Assembly: GCA_964434165.1 (NCBI GenBank)
Contig: CAYSUS010000039.1
Location: forward strand, 3,097-67,096
Direction: 5' to 3'
Origin: CAYSUS01 sp964434165
GTDB taxonomy: Bacteria; Planctomycetota; Planctomycetia; Pirellulales; Thermoguttaceae
DNA length: 64,000 bases
Shown here: piece by piece, positions 59,216-64,000 of the stretch
Layout: each line of letters starts with the position of its first letter
Numbering within the stretch: position 1 is the stretch's first letter
Notes under the pieces: model-generated
The model's database searches: none
Seen by the model: the letters and a program-made list of their open reading frames with translations, nothing else
Told to the model about the DNA's origin: nothing
Made by a program: the position numbers and the translations under genes

Positions 59216-60547
59216 TCAGCCGATCTTGCGCACCACGAACGGCTCGCGGTAGTCGCGCGTGAGCATGGCGCTGGCCGCCTGGTCGCCGGGGAAGGTCTCG
59301 GTGGCCGGGTCGAAGTTGACGGTCCGCTTCAGGCGATAGGCGATGTTGCCCAGGTGGCAGAGGGCCGAGGAGTAGTGCCCCTCCTCGATGTCCACGCCGA
59401 GGTCCTCGAGTTTGCGGCTCCGCACGCCGGCGAGGAACCGCTCGTACTCGTTCGGCCCGCCCGAGCCCTCCGGGCCCTTCTCGCGCTGCTTGCCGAGGAA
59501 GGTCCGATACCCGAAGTAGAAGACCTGCATGTAGCCCTCCGAGCCGTAGAACGTGACGCCCACGGCGTTGGAGGAGGGACTCCTGCCGAAGCCTTCCTGG
59601 TTGGTGATCCAGTGCCGGGTCTCGAACACGAGCATCTTGTTCTCGTCCGGGTACTCGAACATGCAGACGAGCGTGTTGGGCGTCTCCTGGTCGTCGTCGA
59701 ACATGAAGTGGCCGCCCCCGGCGTGCACGCGCTCGGGCAGCGTCACGCCCAGGCCCCAGCGGGCGATGTCCATCTCGTGGACACCCTGGTTGCCCATGTC
59801 GCCGTTGCCGTAGTCCCAGTGCCAGTGCCAGTTGTAGTGGAACCGGTTGCGGTTGAAGGGACGCGCGGGGGCCGGGCCGAGCCAGAGATCGTAGTGGACG
59901 CCCGGCGGCACGGGCTCGTCGGGCGTGGTCCCGATCGAGGGCCGCCACTTGAAGCACAGGCCCCGGGCCATGTAGATATCGCCGATGACGCCCTCGCGGA
60001 GCTTCTCCACGGCCTCCCGGATGGCCGACGAGCTGCGCCCCTGCGTGCCGTGCTGGCACATCCGCTTGTGCTTGCGCGCCGCGGCCACGAGCTGCCGGCC
60101 CTCGAAGAGGTTGTGCGAGCAGGGCTTCTCGACGTACACGTCCTTGCCGGCCTCCAGGGCGGCGATGCCGATCAGCGAATGGGTGTGATTGCACGTGGCG
60201 ATGGAGACCGCGTCGATGTCCGGGTCCTCGACGAGCCTGCGATAGTCGACGTATCGCTTGATCTTGCGGCCGGAGCGCTTCTCGAAGCGGTCGGCCGTGC
60301 TACCCAGCACCGACTCGTCGATGTCGCAGACGGCCACCACGGAGGCCCCTTCCACGGCCTCCAGCCCGGCCATGTGATGCCGCCCCTTGCCGCGCACGCC
60401 CACCGTGGCCACGCGAATCTCGTCGTTGGGACTCGATCCCTCAAGCGCCAGCGCCGGTCGGGCGAGGGCCAGCGGCGCCAGGACGGCGGCTCCGGCGGCC
60501 GAGCCAGTGACGAGGAAGTCGCGGCGATGGATTCTGTCGTGCATCAT
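59216..60547 (-). CDS. Tat-exported Gfo/Idh/MocA-family oxidoreductase
   Basis: A 443-residue protein. The twin-arginine leader (HRRDFLVTGSAAGAAVLAPLALA) is followed by a Rossmann fold (EIRVATVGVRGKGRHHMAGLEA near 42), DIDAVSIATCNHTHSLIGIAALEAGKDVYVEKPCSHN near 110-145 including the EKP motif, and a C-terminal beta domain (WHWHWDYGNGDMGNQGVHEMDIARWGLG near 230). Such enzymes use NAD(P) to oxidise or reduce sugars and are commonly Tat-exported in planctomycetes. ATG 60547 has GAGG five to eight bases before it; a second ATG follows directly. Substrate unknown. Confidence 0.92.
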   Translation of the reverse strand: MMHDRIHRRDFLVTGSAAGAAVLAPLALARPALALEGSSPNDEIRVATVGVRGKGRHHMAGLEAVEGASVVAVCDIDESVLGSTADRFEKRSGRKIKRYVDYRRLVEDPDIDAVSIATCNHTHSLIGIAALEAGKDVYVEKPCSHNLFEGRQLVAAARKHKRMCQHGTQGRSSSAIREAVEKLREGVIGDIYMARGLCFKWRPSIGTTPDEPVPPGVHYDLWLGPAPARPFNRNRFHYNWHWHWDYGNGDMGNQGVHEMDIARWGLGVTLPERVHAGGGHFMFDDDQETPNTLVCMFEYPDENKMLVFETRHWITNQEGFGRSPSSNAVGVTFYGSEGYMQVFYFGYRTFLGKQREKGPEGSGGPNEYERFLAGVRSRKLEDLGVDIEEGHYSSALCHLGNIAYRLKRTVNFDPATETFPGDQAASAMLTRDYREPFVVRKIG

Positions 60548-60723
60548 GAGGACCTCGCGGAAGGGCGGAGGGGGGCGTCGCGTGCGTGCGGCCATCCCTT
60601 TACTATAAGGAACCGCCGCGCGGCGAAGCAAGCCTTGCCGCGGCATGCTGTCGCCGCCTCGGCGGCGGATGCGCGCACCCCGTCCGCGCCGCTTGCCTGC
60701 CCTTGGCCGTGGCCCGCCGTCCG

Positions 60724-61731
60724 TCACGGCTCCGCGCCGATCAGGTCGCGGGTGCCCGGATCGAAGTGCGGGACGGCACCCGTGTAGCGGACCTCGGTGT
60801 GCTCGCGCTCCAGGTCGGCCAGCTTCTCGAGCAGCTCGCGGGCGAGGGCCTCTTCGACCTCCTTGCGCACGTCGGCGAGCTCGCGATCGCCCGGCCTGGT
60901 CGCGTCGCATCGAATCAGATGCACGCCGAAGGGGGTGACCACCGGCGGGCTCACCGCGCCGACCTTCAGCGCGAAAGCCGCCCTGGAGAACGACTCGACC
61001 ATGGCACCGTGCCGCGCGATCAACCCAATGTGCCCCCCCTGGGCGGCCGAGGGCGACTGGGAGTGCCGCCGGGCGGCCTCGGCAAAGGAGAGCGCCCCGG
61101 ATTCAATCTGCCGGCGGATCGACCGGGCGCGCTGTTTAAGGTGCTCGATCTCCGCCGCGCCGGCATCTTCGGGCCCCTTCAGAAGGATGTGGCTTACCGA
61201 GACTTCCGTGCCGTCGAGCTCCTGCCGGTGCTGCCGGAAGTAGGCGGCCACGCGATCCTCGGTGGCGTTGCGGGCAGCGTACCTGGGCCAGAGGAGATTC
61301 CACGCGAGCTGGCGGCGCAGGTCGTCGAGCGTCACGTCCTGCTCGGTGAGGTAATCCTCCAGCGTGCGCTTTTGCGCCTCAAGTCCCTCGCGAAGCTCGG
61401 CCAGGGCCGCGTCGACCTCCGCCTTGGCGGGGTGTTCGCCCTTACGAATCGCATAGGCCAGCACCAGCCGCCGCTCGACGAGCTCCTCCAGTGCCTGGGC
61501 GCGTAGCACGGCGCGGGCCGCGGGAGCGACCCGCTTGCCGCCGGTCGCCCTGGCAACGAGGCGCTGAACCTCGGAGGCGAGGATCGGCTGCCCCCCGACC
61601 GTGGCGGCCACGGCGCGCTCCGGCCGTTCTGGCCCGTCCGCGGCGTGCGCCGCCGCGGTCGGGAGGATGCACGCGGCGCAAGCCATCATCGCCACGGGCA
61701 GGGCGATCCGGTCAGCCAATCGCGGCGGCAC
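60724..61731 (-). CDS. Parvulin-type peptidyl-prolyl isomerase (SurA/PrsA-like)
   Basis: A 335-residue periplasmic chaperone. Signal peptide (LPVAMMACAACILPTAAAHAA), then a helical N-domain (about 40-165; VGGQPILASEVQRLV and LEELVERRLVLAYAIRKGEHP). A single parvulin domain follows at about 178-285 (VSVSHILLKGPEDAG, FAEAARRHSQSPSAAQGGHIGLI, VSPPVVTPFGVHLIRC). SurA/PrsA-type proteins help fold exported or outer-membrane proteins, a natural match for the large number of secreted proteins here. Confidence 0.88.
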   Translation of the reverse strand: MPPRLADRIALPVAMMACAACILPTAAAHAADGPERPERAVAATVGGQPILASEVQRLVARATGGKRVAPAARAVLRAQALEELVERRLVLAYAIRKGEHPAKAEVDAALAELREGLEAQKRTLEDYLTEQDVTLDDLRRQLAWNLLWPRYAARNATEDRVAAYFRQHRQELDGTEVSVSHILLKGPEDAGAAEIEHLKQRARSIRRQIESGALSFAEAARRHSQSPSAAQGGHIGLIARHGAMVESFSRAAFALKVGAVSPPVVTPFGVHLIRCDATRPGDRELADVRKEVEEALARELLEKLADLEREHTEVRYTGAVPHFDPGTRDLIGAEP

Positions 61732-61779
61732 GGCGGCTCCTCATCGTCACGGCAAGACTTCTCCACCCAGGGCCCCTCA

Positions 61780-61814
61780 GGCTTCCAAAGTCTTGGAGAC
61801 TTCGCAAGTCTGGG
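61780..61814. repeat. Dispersed ACTTCCGAAGTCT-type palindrome, copy 2
   Basis: Thirty-five bases beginning ggcttccaaagtcttggaga, matching 28 of 35 positions of the copy at 53543-53577. It lies in the short space between the PPIase start and the end of the DUF1598 gene. Confidence 0.6.
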
Positions 61815-61824
61815 CCTTCCGTCG

Positions 61825-63552
61825 CTAATCCCACCACCAGGCATCGTCCGGCAGGCGCGGGACCTCGGCGGCTGAACGCTGCCTGGTCAGCCGGCCGTCG
61901 CGATCGAGCTGGATCGCTTCCCTGCTGACCAGGGAGCCGGGATCGACGCGCACTCCGCCGCTGACGCCGGCGAGGATGTGAATGCGGTTGACGATGCGAT
62001 GGTTGATCACGGTCTCAACCTTCTCCGGCGCGGTGCCCCGCTCCACGGGGAACGCCTCGGCGTCACCCAGCCAGGCCATGGGCCACTCGGCCTGGTCGGC
62101 GAGCCCCTCGCCCCGCAGCAAAGCCCCGACGAGGGCCAGGTCGAAGATGTTGCGCAGCTCGGCATACACCGGGTACTTGTCGCAAAGGTCCCCGAAGTGC
62201 TTCGTGAAGCTCTGCGCGAACAGCCGATTCAGCTCGTCGGACTTGCCGGTGTGGACCCGCTGGCCCTGGGCGGTAAGCAGCTCGTTTTCGCTGAGGACCT
62301 TGACGCCCTGGCCGCGGATCGCGAACGCCCGCCGATCGGGGCTGGCAAGCACGGCGTCGTAGTTGAGCGTGAACCACCAGCGAAGGACGTCCATCGGGGG
62401 CGGCGCCATGCCCTTGGGGACCTTGACCAGGTCGAGGTAGCTCTCGACGCCGGGGACGCCCTCCTCCAGGCCCATGCCCACCAGCTTCATGCGATAGTCG
62501 GCTTCGACGAGGATCCGCGCCGCGCGGGTCTGCGGATCCAGCCCGTACACGTCGATCTCCTGCTGGCCGACCTGCGACCGAAGCTCCTCGAGCCACTCGT
62601 CGCGCTGGTACGGCTTCAGCGGCCGCCCCTTGGACTTCTCCAGGAACTCCTGCGTGCGCTTGAGGGCCTCGCGCGTGGGCGTGATCGCGCACCCGAAGCG
62701 GGCATCCTCCTCGCCCAGCATGTGCCGGAAGACGACCACCAGGTCGTCCAGGCGCACGACCGGCGCTCCGGTGTCGGCGCTCACGATGCGCTGCTCGGCG
62801 TCGGGCCGCCAGTCGCCGGCCGGTCCGGCGAGGACCAGGTCGCCCGACTCAGGGTAGGCGAAGACGTACTGGATCCGCTCGAGGCCGGCGAGGACCCGCA
62901 TCGCCTCGGTGGGCTGGCGGCCCGCCGCCATGCGCAGTTGAATCGCCTTCTCCAGGCGCGGCAGCGAGATCATGCGGAGCGCCGACCGCTGCCGGGCGCT
63001 TTCGCCGCGGGCCCCCGCAAGGCTGGCGCGGTGCAATGCCTCCAGACGCCCCGTGGCGTCCTTCTTCATCGAGGGCTGAAGCACGCCCAGGGCATCGACG
63101 TACACGCCCGTGGGAAACGGCGCGATCGAGCCCGGGCCGCCCACGTCGTCCCAGGTCGTGGGCCGGATCGTGGACGTGATCAGGTCGATCAGCGAATCGA
63201 AGTCGGCCTCCGCGGCGCCTCCCAAGGGCTGCCCCAGCGCGCTGCGCACGGCCTGGGCCCGGGCGCGGTCGTCGTCCATCGCACCGAGCGAGCGGAGCGA
63301 CGCGTCGAGCGCCCCGGCGCCCGCCTGGGCCGCGGCGATCTGGCCCAGCCAGGCGTTGCGCTGTCTCGGGTCCGGAAGCGCCCGCGCTTTGGCGATCGCC
63401 GGCGCGAACTCGCCAGCGTCGAGATGGGCGCGAATGGCCGCGTCCCCAGGACCGGCGGCCGCGGTCTGGCCCAAGAGAACTGAAAACCCCAGGGCGGCCG
63501 CGAAGATCGCCGCCCCACTGCCCCCCAACCCATGCCTCGCTCGTTCCGCCAT
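61825..63552 (-). CDS. DUF1598 protein, exported (planctomycete-specific family)
   Basis: A 575-residue protein. The signal peptide (AAIFAAALGFSVLLGQTAAA) follows ATG 63552, with GGAGGG upstream. Landmarks include WDDVGGPGSIAPFPTGVYVDALGVLQ near 130, LERIQYVFAYPESGDLVLAGPAGDWR near 215, and FGCAITPTREALKRTQEFLE near 268. ILVEADYRMKLVGMGLEEGVPGVESYLDLV follows near 330-360. This agrees with DUF1598, known mainly from planctomycetes and without assigned function. The longer frame upstream has no support. Its role is unknown; surface or periplasm is expected. Confidence 0.83.
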   Translation of the reverse strand: MAERARHGLGGSGAAIFAAALGFSVLLGQTAAAGPGDAAIRAHLDAGEFAPAIAKARALPDPRQRNAWLGQIAAAQAGAGALDASLRSLGAMDDDRARAQAVRSALGQPLGGAAEADFDSLIDLITSTIRPTTWDDVGGPGSIAPFPTGVYVDALGVLQPSMKKDATGRLEALHRASLAGARGESARQRSALRMISLPRLEKAIQLRMAAGRQPTEAMRVLAGLERIQYVFAYPESGDLVLAGPAGDWRPDAEQRIVSADTGAPVVRLDDLVVVFRHMLGEEDARFGCAITPTREALKRTQEFLEKSKGRPLKPYQRDEWLEELRSQVGQQEIDVYGLDPQTRAARILVEADYRMKLVGMGLEEGVPGVESYLDLVKVPKGMAPPPMDVLRWWFTLNYDAVLASPDRRAFAIRGQGVKVLSENELLTAQGQRVHTGKSDELNRLFAQSFTKHFGDLCDKYPVYAELRNIFDLALVGALLRGEGLADQAEWPMAWLGDAEAFPVERGTAPEKVETVINHRIVNRIHILAGVSGGVRVDPGSLVSREAIQLDRDGRLTRQRSAAEVPRLPDDAWWWD

Positions 63553-63793
63553 GATACCCTCCGTTCCGAAAGAGGAAGACGCCAGAGGAGGAGCCCGGGC
63601 CGCCTCAGGCCCGGACCGGTACGCTGTCCTTTCTAGCGCGCCGCGGGCCCGAACGCAAGCCGGAGGCGAGAAGGCAGCCGCGGAGGGCCCGGCTGCTTGA
63701 TCGGCCCCGGCCAATCGCCTGGCATCCCCCACCTTCCCAGATTCCCGGCCCCGGCGATCGGCCGATGGCGTGGCCGGCGGTCAAGAACCGACC

Positions 63794-63819
63794 AGGGCGG
63801 CGGGTTGCCCCGCCGCCCT
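63794..63819 (-). terminator. Hairpin terminator after the chemotaxis gene
   Basis: A GC-rich 11-12-bp perfect stem (agggcggcgggg / ccccgccgccct pairing around ttg) downstream of the minus-strand chemotaxis-receptor stop. There is no T-tract, so efficiency is uncertain; typical of high-GC genomes. Confidence 0.55.
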
Positions 63820-63892
63820 AGCCGTGCAAAGGGGGGAGTGGAGTGCTTCCTCTGCCGTCAGGTCCGTCGTGGCCCTGACGCGACGCGCGGCG

Positions 63893-64000
63893 CTAGGCGC
63901 CGGCGCCTTGGACCTTGAACCGCGCGACCAGGTCGCGCAAGCCCGCGGCCTGGGCCCCGAGCTCTTCGCTGGAGGAGGCCATCTCCTCGCTGCCGGCGGC
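63893..64000 (-). CDS. Methyl-accepting chemotaxis protein, C-terminal end (partial)
   Basis: Only the last 35 residues lie in the window: AAGSEEMASSSEELGAQAAG, then LRDLVARFKVQGAGA. The EEMASSSEELxxQAxxL phrase is the usual end of the MCP signalling domain, and DLVARFKV the common tail. The rest lies beyond the right edge, so ligand domain and membrane helices are unknown. Confidence 0.86.
   Translation of the reverse strand, partial: AAGSEEMASSSEELGAQAAGLRDLVARFKVQGAGA

Noticed and set aside
56588..60787. A 1399-codon plus-strand frame
   Set aside because: It runs opposite the TPR and Gfo/Idh/MocA genes, which are well supported; no domain is visible in it.

Overview
The window looks like chromosomal DNA from a planctomycete (Planctomycetota). 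The evidence is a DUF1549/DUF1553 + DUF1501 + PPC-domain gene trio, a DUF1598 protein, many Tat (RR) and Sec signal peptides on large exported proteins, PQQ/TolB/WD40-type propellers, a GH38-like enzyme, and high GC with short scattered palindromic repeats. The species cannot be named from the sequence alone.

Layout. 1-5.9 kb (minus strand): a tightly overlapped electron-transfer operon reading CCG-type Fe-S protein, etfB, etfA, membrane Fe-S oxidoreductase, hdrA-like (cut by the window edge). It probably passes acyl-CoA dehydrogenase electrons to the quinone pool and to a heterodisulfide-reductase-like module. 6-10.3 kb: a DUF6338 protein with a tiny overlapping partner, a Tat-exported RraA-like protein and a secreted propeller protein. 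10.4-16.2 kb: tRNA-Lys(CTT) and the planctomycete trio. 16.6-18.1 kb: an insertion sequence with visible inverted ends and a possible 4-bp target duplication.

18.8-42.3 kb is a lower-GC genomic island, all on the minus strand apart from one fragment. Its upstream half is a Mu-like/siphophage morphogenesis remnant: truncated gpT capsid protein, decoration protein, head-tail proteins, tail tube, tail-assembly chaperone with a -1 frameshift extension, tape measure, then two structural-type proteins, one with long serine-rich tracts. Portal and terminase are absent. Three overlapping glycosyltransferase-type genes follow. The downstream half holds two effector cassettes that share a near-identical promoter, leader and poly-serine N-terminus but differ in C-terminus. 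One is an RHS protein ending in a HEAVH putative metallopeptidase domain, followed by an exported HEAT-repeat protein. The other has a pyroglutamyl-peptidase-like domain, followed by an exported WD40 protein. The island ends next to tRNA-Arg(TCT), in a chimeric junction with a fragment of a helix-turn-helix protein. This island is the most unusual part of the window. My working model is a domesticated phage-tail locus with serine-rich, possibly O-glycosylated, modular effectors and downstream partner or immunity genes.

42.9-64 kb returns to high-GC chromosome: a giant PQQ-propeller/malectin/CBM protein, rph, a HAD phosphatase, an ABM-domain protein, a 17-bp tandem array, a GH38-like protein, pdxJ, dapA, a GT4 glycosyltransferase, an exported repeat protein, a Tat-exported Gfo/Idh/MocA oxidoreductase, a parvulin-type PPIase, the DUF1598 protein and the end of a chemotaxis receptor.
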